A stretch of DNA of 61,921 nucleotides. It comes from Clostridia bacterium (lineage in GTDB: Bacteria > Bacillota > Clostridia > Peptostreptococcales > Anaerovoracaceae). The position numbers were made by a program, and so were the translations under genes. Shown here piece by piece: positions 7,288 through 15,911 of this stretch. The stretch is from contig CAJTER010000028.1 in the NCBI GenBank assembly GCA_910575405.1, positions 1 through 61,921 on the forward strand, in the 5' to 3' direction. The notes beneath the pieces were generated by a model. That model made no database searches. It saw only the letters and a program-made list of their open reading frames with translations, and was not told the origin of the DNA. How positions within the stretch are numbered: position 1 is the stretch's first letter; each line of letters starts with the position of its first letter.

Positions 7288-10200
7288 TTAGTCTACTGCT
7301 TTCATGGAGCTTGCCATTTCAATGCGGCGCAACTTGAAGGTCATTAGAATATCTACAACAGCGGAAAAGGCGAGAGTCAGAACAGCTGCTAAAAGATAGC
7401 TGATAGACGATATATTTCTTCCCATCATCATATCCGCTGTTTCCGCAATTACGATGACATAGTAATGGAGGGCTTTTCCGGCAATCAGTCCCGCGAGAGC
7501 GCCTAAAATAGAAAGCAGCCCAATTTCACGGAAAATATAGCGGGCCACTTCTCCGTGGTGATAGCCCAGAACCCGCAGGGCGGCAAGTTCTCTGGTTCGC
7601 TCATTAATATTAATATTAGTCAGATTATAGAGAACGACAACAGCAAGGGCTCCGGCACAGAAAATCAGAACATAGACGATAATATTAATACTGGACAGCA
7701 TATTATCGTAGCTTTCCCTGGACTGGGATGTGAATTCTACTGCTGAGATGCAGTCGCTTTCCTGCAGATGCTCAGCTGTTTCATCCTGCAGAGCAAGGCC
7801 GTTGATGCCGCTTCTGAGCAGATAGCTGTTGTATTCCGGTTTTTCAAAAGCTGCCGCATAGAGGCTTTCATCCAGATACAGACTGCACCCTGCATAATTT
7901 TCTGTAATACCGGTCAGAGTGAACTCTGCCGATTTGTCATCTCCATTTGTAAAGGTAAACGTATCGCCAATTGACAATTCTAACAGATCCGCCATTTTCT
8001 CGGTCATGACAGCGCTTTTCGCACCAAAGGGGATGGCATTTTGCTGCCTGCGATCCCGGAGACTAATAAAAGAAGGAAGGCTTTGATTGTCCTGCGGAAC
8101 GTAGAGTGTGGTGCTGATGGTATCACGCTTGCCCTTTGCGCGGACTTCCCCCGGAGCGCTGTATAGTTTTACTGCCTTTTTTTCAGCCAGAAATTCTTCC
8201 AAAATGGAATCAGACTCATCTTCGGAAAGCTCAATGCGCATATCGTACTTCAGAATATCCGTATATTGCTTATCTACGATAACCGACATGGAATCCCGCA
8301 TACCAAAACCGGCAACCATAAGAGCTGTACATCCGGCAATACCAATGACGGTCATGAACAGGTGCTTTTTGTAGCGGAAAATATTGCGTGCCGTCGCCTT
8401 GTAGCTAAAGGAAAGGCGTTTCCAGAGAAAGCTGATGCGTTCCAGGAGGATCCGCTTTCCTGCTTTTGGCGCGCGGAGAACCATGAGGGACGCAGGTCTC
8501 TCTTTTAGCGTGTGGCTGCAGGCAAACCAGGTTGCGCCCAGTGTGCACAGGATCTCCAGACCGCAGGAAAGAGCCGCGTAAGGGTAATGAAACTGGAGCG
8601 TTAATTCCGGCAGAGCATACTGGGACTCGTAAGCCTTGAAAATTGCCGTGGGAAGCAGCCCGTACCCGGCAGCAAGTCCGATGACGCACCCCAGGACAGT
8701 GGCAGCTCCGCAGTAAATCAGATATTTGGACATGATTTTGCCCCGCCGGTAGCCCAGAGCCTTTAAAGTACCGATCTGAATACGTTCCTCCTCCACCATA
8801 CGGGTCATGGTGGTCAGGGAAACCAGGGCTGCTACCAGGAAAAAGAAGACCGGAAATACTGTGGCAACAGCGGCCACCTTTTCAGCATCCACTTTGTAGC
8901 GGGCATAGCTTACATTGGAATTTCGATCCAGAATATACCACTCCGGCTTCTCAATGTCCTTGAGCTTTTTTTCATTTTTGCGGATCTTTTTTTCAGCCTT
9001 TGCAAATTCCGCCTCAGCCTCAGCCCGGGCATTTTCATATTCTGCTCTGCCCCGGGAGAGCTCAGATTGCGCCGTTTCCAGCTGGGATCGGCCCCGGGAA
9101 AGTTCCTGCTGGCCAGTTCGGATTTGCACCTCTGTTCGTTTGATTCGCTCTTCAGCCTGGGAAAGCTTTTGCTCCTGTTTCTGCAGCTTTGCGGAAGCCT
9201 TTTCCCACTCTGCAAGGCCCTGATCGTAGGCCTCGATTTGGGCCAGCACTTCCGGAGAAAGGGGCATCCCCGCTTCCTGAGCGGCTTTAGCCTGCTCCAC
9301 ACTGTCCTTGGCGGCATCCAGCTCCTTTTTGCTGTCAGCCAGCTGTTTTTTTCCCTGTTTTAACTGCTTTTTCCCATCAGCCAGTTCTTTCTTGCCCTGT
9401 TCCAGCTGCTTTTTTCCATCTGAAATCTCTTTTTCTGAATTTCGAAGCTTGCTCTGGCCGTCATTCAGCTCCCGCTGGCCCTGCTCGAGTTCTGCCCTTG
9501 CGTCCGCAAGCTCCCGTTCTGCCTTGTCTTTTTCCTTTGCCAGCTTTTTTTTCGCATCATCGATCTTTTCCCGGGCCTCGGAAAGAACTTCTTCGTAACG
9601 GGCGGCAATGCGAACCAGAGAAATATCTTCGATTTCCTCAGAGACAGTCTCAATATAGTCCTCGTATTCATGGGAAAAGGCGCTGCCGTCATGCCGAACC
9701 GTAAGAAACAGATCCGTGTAAGTGTCGATACTGTAAGCCTGGGGAAGGGTATAGAGGATCGCGCCGGCCCGCCCGTTTCCTGCGGAGGCAGGTTCCCTGG
9801 AATTACAGAAATAAAAGGGGCTATCTACAATCCCCACAATGGTGAATTCCATCTGAGCGTATGTATCCTCCAGATCCGTATTGTCAGAGGAAAGGGTCAG
9901 AACATCACCGATAGTGAGCTGAGACATATAGGTATTAGGCGTTTCAATTACACACTCTGAGGGAGCTTCAGGCATCCTGCCCTTTTTCAGAGTCAGCTTG
10001 TTAACCGTTAATTGAGAAAGATCTACGCCATAAAGCCGCCCGGTAAACAGCTCCCCGTCAGCCGTTGTCATAAGGGCATCCGTTACTCGCGCGGGCATGA
10101 TTTGTCCTGTCTGGGGCAGCTCCTTTAAGGCAGTGAGATCGTCATCCGTAAGACCCATGGTGGATTTGATATTAAAATCCGACATGGCCGAGTTCCGGTA

Positions 10201-10350
10201 ATAGGCATCCGCCGAAGCCTTCATATCCGGAGTAGAGGACAAAAGCCCCATGAGAAAGCCGACTCCCAAGGCTACGATGGCAATAATGGCTGCAAAACGG
10301 CCAAAGCTCTGACGGATTTCCCGTATAATGGTTTTTGTATATTGTTTCAT
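7288..10350 (-). CDS. FtsX-like ABC permease with long extracytoplasmic coiled coil
   Basis: A 1020-residue permease. Residues ~15-40 form the first membrane helix and are followed by a MacB-like periplasmic/extracellular core. A ~220-residue charged coiled coil (about 255-475) is built of repeated 7-mers such as KKQLEQGKKELADG. The first FtsX domain lies at ~490-620 (MVEEERIQIGTLKALGYRRGK) and the second near the C-terminus (NERTRELAALRVLGYHHGE). It pairs with the ATPase gene immediately upstream. The coiled coil probably projects from the membrane, as in permeases acting on cell-wall or peptide substrates. Such transporters act mechanically rather than as classic importers. Substrate unknown. 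Confidence 0.9.
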   Translation of the reverse strand: MKQYTKTIIREIRQSFGRFAAIIAIVALGVGFLMGLLSSTPDMKASADAYYRNSAMSDFNIKSTMGLTDDDLTALKELPQTGQIMPARVTDALMTTADGELFTGRLYGVDLSQLTVNKLTLKKGRMPEAPSECVIETPNTYMSQLTIGDVLTLSSDNTDLEDTYAQMEFTIVGIVDSPFYFCNSREPASAGNGRAGAILYTLPQAYSIDTYTDLFLTVRHDGSAFSHEYEDYIETVSEEIEDISLVRIAARYEEVLSEAREKIDDAKKKLAKEKDKAERELADARAELEQGQRELNDGQSKLRNSEKEISDGKKQLEQGKKELADGKKQLKQGKKQLADSKKELDAAKDSVEQAKAAQEAGMPLSPEVLAQIEAYDQGLAEWEKASAKLQKQEQKLSQAEERIKRTEVQIRTGQQELSRGRSQLETAQSELSRGRAEYENARAEAEAEFAKAEKKIRKNEKKLKDIEKPEWYILDRNSNVSYARYKVDAEKVAAVATVFPVFFFLVAALVSLTTMTRMVEEERIQIGTLKALGYRRGKIMSKYLIYCGAATVLGCVIGLAAGYGLLPTAIFKAYESQYALPELTLQFHYPYAALSCGLEILCTLGATWFACSHTLKERPASLMVLRAPKAGKRILLERISFLWKRLSFSYKATARNIFRYKKHLFMTVIGIAGCTALMVAGFGMRDSMSVIVDKQYTDILKYDMRIELSEDESDSILEEFLAEKKAVKLYSAPGEVRAKGKRDTISTTLYVPQDNQSLPSFISLRDRRQQNAIPFGAKSAVMTEKMADLLELSIGDTFTFTNGDDKSAEFTLTGITENYAGCSLYLDESLYAAAFEKPEYNSYLLRSGINGLALQDETAEHLQESDCISAVEFTSQSRESYDNMLSSINIIVYVLIFCAGALAVVVLYNLTNININERTRELAALRVLGYHHGEVARYIFREIGLLSILGALAGLIAGKALHYYVIVIAETADMMMGRNISSISYLLAAVLTLAFSAVVDILMTFKLRRIEMASSMKAVD

Positions 10351-10354
10351 GCGA

Positions 10355-11056
10355 TCACCACTCGATTGTTTCTACGGAAATGGGGGATTCATTGACTTCC
10401 ATAGAAGCAACGCTTCCGCCGTGTATGCGGATGACCCGGTCGGCCATAGGCGTGATAGCCTGATTGTGGGTTACGACAATTACCGTTTTGTTCATCTCAC
10501 GGCAGCAATCCTGCAGCAGCCGGAGAATGGTTTTCCCCGTATTATAATCCAGGGCGCCGGTGGGTTCATCGCATAGGAGAATTTTCGGATTTTTGGTCAG
10601 GGCTCTGGCAATGGAGACCCGCTGCTGCTCACCTCCGGAAAGCTGGGCAGGGAAATTCCCCATCCGATCTGAAAGCCCCACCTGCTCTAAGACCTGGACC
10701 GGATCAAGAGGCTCCCGGCAGATTTCAGAAGCGAGCTCTACGTTTTCAAGAGCTGTCAGGTTTTGCACTAGATTGTAAAACTGGAAGACAAAGCCTACGT
10801 CATGGCGGCGGTAATCGGTCAGCTGCCGGTCGTTCATGCTGCTGATAACTTTTCCGTCCAGGGAAACCAAGCCGTCATCGCAGGAATCCATGCCTCCTAA
10901 AATATTCAGCACCGTGGTTTTTCCCGCTCCGCTGGGCCCTACAATAATGCAGAATTCGCCCTGCTCGATTTCAAAGGTCACATGATCCGAGGCCGCGATG
11001 GTCTGCTCTCCCATATGATAATACTTACACACATTGTCGAAGGTTACATAACCCAT
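10355..11056 (-). CDS. ABC transporter ATP-binding protein (MacB/LolD type)
   Basis: A 233-residue nucleotide-binding subunit: Walker A GPSGAGKT at residues 40-47, Q-loop [16 protein letters not shown], signature [15 protein letters not shown] near 140, and Walker [13 protein letters not shown]. The pattern 'DEPTGALD' plus short length is typical of the ATPase partner of FtsX-type permeases. The gene precedes the permease on the minus strand with a 4-base gap, so both form one operon. An AGGAGG-like site lies before the ATG. Confidence 0.92.
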   Translation of the reverse strand: MGYVTFDNVCKYYHMGEQTIAASDHVTFEIEQGEFCIIVGPSGAGKTTVLNILGGMDSCDDGLVSLDGKVISSMNDRQLTDYRRHDVGFVFQFYNLVQNLTALENVELASEICREPLDPVQVLEQVGLSDRMGNFPAQLSGGEQQRVSIARALTKNPKILLCDEPTGALDYNTGKTILRLLQDCCREMNKTVIVVTHNQAITPMADRVIRIHGGSVASMEVNESPISVETIEW

Positions 11057-11124
11057 AAAAATCCTCCCGTATGGTGCTAATTATACTATATTTTGGGGTT
11101 GGAAACAATTGAAAAAGAAAGGGG

Positions 11125-11265
11125 TTAACAAGGAGCAGGGAAAAATGGTATAATGAACGCTACGATAATATCGGCGTTGCCGCAGGGAAGCGTTCATTGA
11201 ATCATGGATCCTGTTATGTGTTCAGAGGAAATCCATGGTATAATGAACGCTGCGATAATATCGGC
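11125..11265 (+). promoter_or_regulatory. Duplicated promoter/operator upstream of lysO pair
   Basis: A 31-base segment starting ATGGTATAATGAACGC occurs twice, at 11145-11175 and 11235-11265, with one mismatch and 90 bases apart. Each copy contains an extended -10 (TGGTATAAT) followed by a near-palindrome CGATAATATCG. Copy 1 has a -35 TTAACA at 11125-11130. AATGAACGC (11152-11160) can also pair with GCGTTCATT (11190-11198 area) in copy 1 only. This reads as tandem regulated promoters or a regulatory hairpin for the exporter genes. Confidence 0.55.
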
Positions 11266-11364
11266 AATATGATTTTAGAGAGGCTGAACACAGGAAGCGG
11301 CATGCTGTTATTGGCATGTTTGAACCGCCATCCGGCTCAGCGAGGAAAGGAGTGTATCAATCGA

Positions 11365-11667
11365 ATGGGCGTACTGGCATTATATCTGGCAATCACTTTT
11401 GTAGGATACATAGCAGGAAGTAAATTAAAAAAAACGCAAAAAAATTTCAGCTGGACAGGAAAGGTACAATTTGTAGCCATCGTGATTCTGGTTTTTACCA
11501 TGGGAAGCCGTATCGGCGCAGACAAAAGTATTATGGCCTCCCTGGATTCTATTGGAATTACAGCTCTGGTCATTACGGTATTCATACTGGCAGGAAGTGT
11601 AGGGGCGGTCTTTCTTGCCAGAAAGCTGCTGGGATTTAATAAGGAAGGAGTAAAGACGGATGACTAA
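11365..11667 (+). CDS. LysO-like transporter, N-terminal subunit
   Basis: A 100-residue membrane protein with three helices. It corresponds to the N-terminal part of LysO (YbjE/DUF340) lysine exporters: GYIAGSKLKKTQ, then FTMGSRIGADKSIMASLDSIG. In the Escherichia coli family both parts are one polypeptide. Here they are two genes with an 8-base overlap, a split seen in Firmicutes. I chose the ATG at 11365, preceded by AAAGGAG at ~12 bases; longer in-frame starts include the repeat region and lack membrane character. Confidence 0.8.
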   Translation: MGVLALYLAITFVGYIAGSKLKKTQKNFSWTGKVQFVAIVILVFTMGSRIGADKSIMASLDSIGITALVITVFILAGSVGAVFLARKLLGFNKEGVKTDD

Positions 11668-12256
11668 AGCCATTGTATGCTCCGTAATATGCGGCATGGC
11701 GGCAGGCTATTTTTTCCTGCCGGACTGGTTTATCAATATTTCAGGAAACCTCCTGGTGGTGGGGCTATGCGTGCTCCTGTTTTTTGTTGGCCTGGATATT
11801 GGCAGAGAAGGGACAGTTGCAGAGAATTTTAAAAAGGCTGGCTGGAGGGTGCTGGTATTTCCCTTTGCCATTATAATCGGTACTTACGCGGGTTCCCTTG
11901 TAGCCGGGCTGCTTCTGCCGTCCCTGGGAATACGGGATGCTATGGCGGTCGGTTCGGGCTTTGGCTGGTATACCCTGGCGCCGGTCATGCTGGCCGAATA
12001 CTCCACATCGGTGAGTGCTGTTTCCTTTATGCACAACGTCATGCGGGAGCTCTTTGGAATTCTGCTGATTCCCATTATCGCCAAAAAAATCGGATTTATT
12101 GAAACCGTCAGCCTGCCGGGAGCTGCGGCTATGGACGTGTGCCTGCCGGTGGTGGAAAAGGCCACCAGAGGGGATATCGCAGTCTATTCCTTTATTTCCG
12201 GCGTTGTGCTGAGCATTGCCGTCCCTGTTTTGGTGGGACTGGTGGCCGGTGTGTAG
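11660..12256 (+). CDS. LysO-like transporter, C-terminal subunit
   Basis: A 198-residue protein with about six helices. It matches the C-terminal half of LysO family exporters: LLFFVGLDIGRE, GSGFGWYTLAPVMLAEY, HNVMRELFGILLIPIIAKK and MDVCLPVVEKA. It presumably assembles with the 100-residue partner to export L-lysine or a toxic analogue. Lysine as substrate is a family inference. A GGAAGGAG site lies inside the end of the upstream gene. It is convergent with the MFS gene after 4 bases. Confidence 0.85.
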   Translation: MTKAIVCSVICGMAAGYFFLPDWFINISGNLLVVGLCVLLFFVGLDIGREGTVAENFKKAGWRVLVFPFAIIIGTYAGSLVAGLLLPSLGIRDAMAVGSGFGWYTLAPVMLAEYSTSVSAVSFMHNVMRELFGILLIPIIAKKIGFIETVSLPGAAAMDVCLPVVEKATRGDIAVYSFISGVVLSIAVPVLVGLVAGV

Positions 12257-12260
12257 GGTG

Positions 12261-13466
12261 TTATTTCACAGGCACCCGATCCACAGCCGCAACGATCACG
12301 GCAGCTCCGGCAGCAGTAGCCAGAGTCGCCGTCAGAGTCAGCATTTTCGCGCCGCCCGTATCCAGAATCCATCCTCCGGCAAGACTGGAAAACACAGTGG
12401 TAATGGTTACCATGGTGGTAAATAGAGCCTGACCCTTGACCGCTTCCCCCCGGCTCATAATGTCATTGATATAATGGATCATGGCAGGCAGAAACAGGGC
12501 AAAGGATACCAGCTGCAGAAACTGGGCGGCAAAGATCATAGCTACCGACTTTGCGGCAAAGCACATGGCGATTTTCGCCGTATAGCCGATGGAGGCGATT
12601 TTCAGCATCAGAGAATAGGACAGCTTTCTGTGAATGCGGTCAAAGAGCACCAGAGTGGGAATTTCCAGGGCAGCCATGAGGGAAAGAATGCGCCCCATGT
12701 CCTCGCTGCCTCCTCCTACATCCGCCACAATCTGCATCATATAATTGTTGAGCACGGAATTGCTGAAATAGAGGCCGATGACGCCAATGTTAATGACAAA
12801 GAAAAGCTTGTTTCTGCGGATGAAGAGGGACAGATTGATCTCTTCCTCCTCAGAGGGCAGGCTTTTTTCGTGTGTAGTCTTTTTAGAAGCTTCCACTTTT
12901 GATGCCCGGCGAAAATGATATCCGGTAAAGATGAGGCTGGAAAGCAGCATAATGAGAATCAGCTCCCCGGAAAGGGGCAGAACGGAAGCTCCCCGGGCTT
13001 CCACCAGACTTCCCAGCACAGCCATAAGGGCCGAGTAGGCCAGAGAGCCCATGCTGCGGGCAACGCCGAAATTAATGTGGATTCCGCTTTCCTCAAGCTT
13101 GAAATTGAGAGAATTAAACAGAGGATGGAGCACTGTATGCCAGGCAATGAGCAGGACAAAAATCACGGACAGCGCAAGAGATTTACCCTTCAGTGCAAAA
13201 AGACCTGCTGTCAGAATCATCATCAGCACAGTCAAAAGCTGGGTGATTCCAATGAGAGACAACTTTTTCGAGCGATCCGCCAGATCCGCGATAAAGGGTT
13301 GCAGCACCACCGCCAGCACATTGGCTACAGCCAAAATGATGCCGATTTCCCAGTTGGAATAGCCGCGGGCAAGCAAAAAAACGGAGGCAAAGCTGCTGAT
13401 GACTCCGTAAAACATCCAGTAAGTGGCGTGGATGGATGCGTATTCGAGGTTAAGGATTTTTTTCAT
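12261..13466 (-). CDS. MFS transporter
   Basis: A 401-residue major facilitator with 12 predicted helices and a charged central loop (KVEASKKTTHEKSLPSEEEE, about residues 190-210). The N-terminus (ATYWMFYGVISSFASVFLLA, then ADLADRSKK in loop 2-3) resembles the PPP/LacY-like MFS group of Firmicutes annotated as sugar or nucleoside transporters. The substrate is not predictable. The gene is transcribed alone and is convergent with the lysO pair. The region upstream, 13467-13560, contains short TTGACA-like elements but no clear regulatory motif. Confidence 0.85.
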   Translation of the reverse strand: MKKILNLEYASIHATYWMFYGVISSFASVFLLARGYSNWEIGIILAVANVLAVVLQPFIADLADRSKKLSLIGITQLLTVLMMILTAGLFALKGKSLALSVIFVLLIAWHTVLHPLFNSLNFKLEESGIHINFGVARSMGSLAYSALMAVLGSLVEARGASVLPLSGELILIMLLSSLIFTGYHFRRASKVEASKKTTHEKSLPSEEEEINLSLFIRRNKLFFVINIGVIGLYFSNSVLNNYMMQIVADVGGGSEDMGRILSLMAALEIPTLVLFDRIHRKLSYSLMLKIASIGYTAKIAMCFAAKSVAMIFAAQFLQLVSFALFLPAMIHYINDIMSRGEAVKGQALFTTMVTITTVFSSLAGGWILDTGGAKMLTLTATLATAAGAAVIVAAVDRVPVK

Positions 13467-13555
13467 GATAGGAACTTCTCCAATTTTGATAAGTACTGAC
13501 AGATTCAGTATAGCGCATGTAAGTGAAGGTGTCTATACTGGTTGAAAATTTCGAT

Positions 13556-13784
13556 GTAAAAAACAGCTTGCCATATGGGGACTTCTCCTATAAAATTGTA
13601 ATGAATACGAGAAGCCCAAAGAAAAACACTCCGCCCGAATTGATTCCGTTTTTTGATTACATGAATAACATGAAAATTGCAGAGGATGATGACTTTATTC
13701 AAAAACTTCAAAGAAGCAGGACTCGACTGTTCTCTGATCGCGGAGAATACGGGGCTCCCCATCGAAGAGGTGGAAGCATTATAA
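13556..13784 (+). pseudogene. Relic of Rpn-family (PD-(D/E)XK) recombination-promoting nuclease
   Basis: Only the C-terminal third of an Rpn/YhgA-like nuclease remains, in two frames. The first frame reads SLPYGDFSYKIVMNT and ELIPFFDYMNNMKIAEDD, matching the end of the nuclease fold. After a shift near 13700 another frame reads LIAENTGLPIEEVEAL and stops at 13784; this is the usual C-terminal helix of these proteins. The catalytic N-terminal domain is missing. These genes spread like mobile elements and decay often. The start of the relic is approximate. Confidence 0.7.
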
Positions 13785-13860
13785 CAAAGCCGGCTGTACC
13801 CATTCTCTGGCAGAGGCAGGCTGAACACATAGAAGCATAGAAGGAGAGTACAAATCAAAG

Positions 13861-14703
13861 ATGAAAAAACTGGATGTATTTAAAGGAAGCGACAAATACG
13901 TTGTTACAAAGGAGCTGATGAACGCGGTCAATGTTTCCATTGCCCTGGAAAAGCCCCTCCTTATAAAGGGAGAGCCGGGAACCGGCAAAACCATGCTGGC
14001 CGAAGCTATCGCCGATTCCCTTGATATGGAGCTCATCATATGGGGAATCAAATCCACCACAAAGGCACAGGAAGGGCTGTATGTCTATGATACGGTGCAG
14101 CGGCTTTATGATAGCCAGTTCGGCGAAGGAAACGTAGCGGATATCAAGCAGTATATTAAGCTGGGAAAGTTGGGAGAAGCCTTTTCCTCAGACAAGCAGG
14201 TGGTACTGCTCATTGATGAAATCGATAAAGCGGATCTGGAGTTCCCAAACGACCTTTTGTGGGAGCTGGACAAGATGGAATTCTACATCAATGAGACAAA
14301 GGAAACCATTAAAACAAAGCACAGACCCATCGTAATCATCACATCCAATGCAGAAAAGGAGCTGCCGGATGCCTTCCTGCGCCGCTGCATTTTCCACTAT
14401 ATTGAATTCCCGGATGCGGAAAAGATGGAGGAGATCATCAAAGTTCACTTTGGCGATATTGACAGGAAGCTCTGTGAAAAGGCCATGGAAGCCTTTTACG
14501 AAATCCGCGGCATGAAAGAGCTGCAGAAAAAGCCCAGCACCTCCGAGCTGTTGGACTGGCTTCAGGCGCTGATGATCAGCGGCGTCAATGTCAAGACACT
14601 GAAAGACGAAATCCCGTTTGTGGGCGTTCTTTTGAAGAAAAACCAGGACATCGACATCATGCATGAGATCAAAGAAAAAGGCTACTCGCTGAAGAGGTGG
14701 TAA
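13861..14703 (+). CDS. MoxR-family AAA+ ATPase
   Basis: A 280-residue AAA+ ATPase of the MoxR/CoxD type. It has Walker A GEPGTGKT (about 38-45), Walker B VVLLIDEIDKAD (~115-126), sensor 1 VIITSNAEKELPDAFLRR and an arginine finger within that segment. MoxR proteins act as chaperones that remodel or activate partner enzymes together with a VWA-domain protein, which is the next gene (1 base gap). The gene starts a three-gene set ending in a sigma-54 activator. A GGAGAG precedes the ATG. The client is not known; the urease-like or amidohydrolase enzymes downstream are possible. Confidence 0.9.
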   Translation: MKKLDVFKGSDKYVVTKELMNAVNVSIALEKPLLIKGEPGTGKTMLAEAIADSLDMELIIWGIKSTTKAQEGLYVYDTVQRLYDSQFGEGNVADIKQYIKLGKLGEAFSSDKQVVLLIDEIDKADLEFPNDLLWELDKMEFYINETKETIKTKHRPIVIITSNAEKELPDAFLRRCIFHYIEFPDAEKMEEIIKVHFGDIDRKLCEKAMEAFYEIRGMKELQKKPSTSELLDWLQALMISGVNVKTLKDEIPFVGVLLKKNQDIDIMHEIKEKGYSLKRW

Positions 14704-14704
14704 C

Positions 14705-15898
14705 GTGTTTTTAGAATTTTTTTACCTGCTCAGGGCAAAAGGCCTTGAGATTTCCATAAACGAATGGATGGCGCTGGTGGAAGCGCTGGATAAAGGGCTG
14801 GCAGGCTCTTCTCTCACTGGCTTTTACCATCTGTGCCGCAGCATCATCATTAAGAGCGAAGCGGACTACGATAAATTTGACGCTGTCTTTGCCGAGTATT
14901 TTCAGCATGTCATGACGCCGGAGGATCTGCCGGAGGAATTCTGGAAATGGCTCAGCGATGGGGAGCGGGAACGGGACATCGATGACAAAGGTGACGACGA
15001 CGGCTTTTACCGGGAGCTGGACGAGCTGCTGCAGATGTTCTATGAACGCATTGAGGAGCAAAAGGAAAAGCACCACGGCGGAAATTACTGGATTGGAACC
15101 GGCGGAACCTCTACCATGGGGCGCGGCGGCTACAACAAACAGGGAATCCGGGTAGGTGGAAAAGGCCGGCACAAATCAGCCGTACAGGTGGCGGGGGAGC
15201 GGAACTTTCGCGACTTTCGGCAGGACAATGTGCTGGATATCCGGCAGTTTCAAATGGCTTTCCGAAAACTCCGCCAGTATTCTTCACGGGTGGAAGGAGA
15301 AAAGACGGAGCTGGATATCGACCAGACCATCGACAAAACCTGCGACAATGCGGGGCTGTTGCAGATCGTCTATGATAAACCCAGGAAAAACACAGTGAAA
15401 GTTTTGCTACTCATCGACTCTGACGGCTCCATGCTGCCCTACAGCAGGCTGTGCAACCAGCTGTTTCAGGCTCTGCGAAAATCCAACCATTTCAAGGATC
15501 TGAAAGTGTATTACTTCCATAACTGCATTTACGATAACCTGTACAACACGCCATTTTGCAAGCGGGGAGACTGGGTAGATACTACCTGGGTACTGTCCAA
15601 TCTGGACAGCGAATACAAGGTCATCTTTGTGGGCGATGCTGCTATGGCGCCCTCGGAGCTGTACCGAAAGGGTGGAAACTCGGTTATCGGCCTGTGGAAC
15701 AAGGAGCTGGGCATTGAGTGGCTGCAGAAATTCAAACGCCACTATAAAAAACAGATCTGGCTGAATCCGATCCGGCAGTCGGAATGGGAATGGACTTACG
15801 GCGCGCAGACAATTCAGGCAGTAGGCGACGTGTTCCCCATGTTCGAGCTGACCCTGGACGGACTGGAAAAGGGGATCAAAAAACTGCTGGTAAAGTAA
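14705..15898 (+). CDS. VWA (CoxE-like) domain protein
   Basis: A 397-residue partner of the MoxR ATPase. The N-terminal 200 residues are helical and charged, with an acidic EFWKWLSDGERERDIDDKGD stretch and a Gly-rich linker. The C-terminal VWA domain begins near residue 232. The metal site is LLIDSDGSM, where the usual DxSxS reads DxDxS. The later FVGDAAMAPSEL supplies the third motif. It starts with GTG after GAGGTGG. It resembles CoxE-like proteins that work with MoxR in enzyme maturation. It is followed after 13 bases by the activator gene. Confidence 0.88.
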   Translation: MFLEFFYLLRAKGLEISINEWMALVEALDKGLAGSSLTGFYHLCRSIIIKSEADYDKFDAVFAEYFQHVMTPEDLPEEFWKWLSDGERERDIDDKGDDDGFYRELDELLQMFYERIEEQKEKHHGGNYWIGTGGTSTMGRGGYNKQGIRVGGKGRHKSAVQVAGERNFRDFRQDNVLDIRQFQMAFRKLRQYSSRVEGEKTELDIDQTIDKTCDNAGLLQIVYDKPRKNTVKVLLLIDSDGSMLPYSRLCNQLFQALRKSNHFKDLKVYYFHNCIYDNLYNTPFCKRGDWVDTTWVLSNLDSEYKVIFVGDAAMAPSELYRKGGNSVIGLWNKELGIEWLQKFKRHYKKQIWLNPIRQSEWEWTYGAQTIQAVGDVFPMFELTLDGLEKGIKKLLVK

Positions 15899-15911
15899 AG
15901 GAGGCGGATAA

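Noticed and set aside
11145-11265. Known lysine riboswitch upstream of the LysO-like pair
   Set aside because: The region is too short and lacks the five-helix lysine aptamer; the repeats look like promoter/operator copies instead.
12915-13499. 194-codon open frame on the plus strand
   Set aside because: Antisense to the MFS gene, Gln/His/Lys-rich with no recognisable domain.
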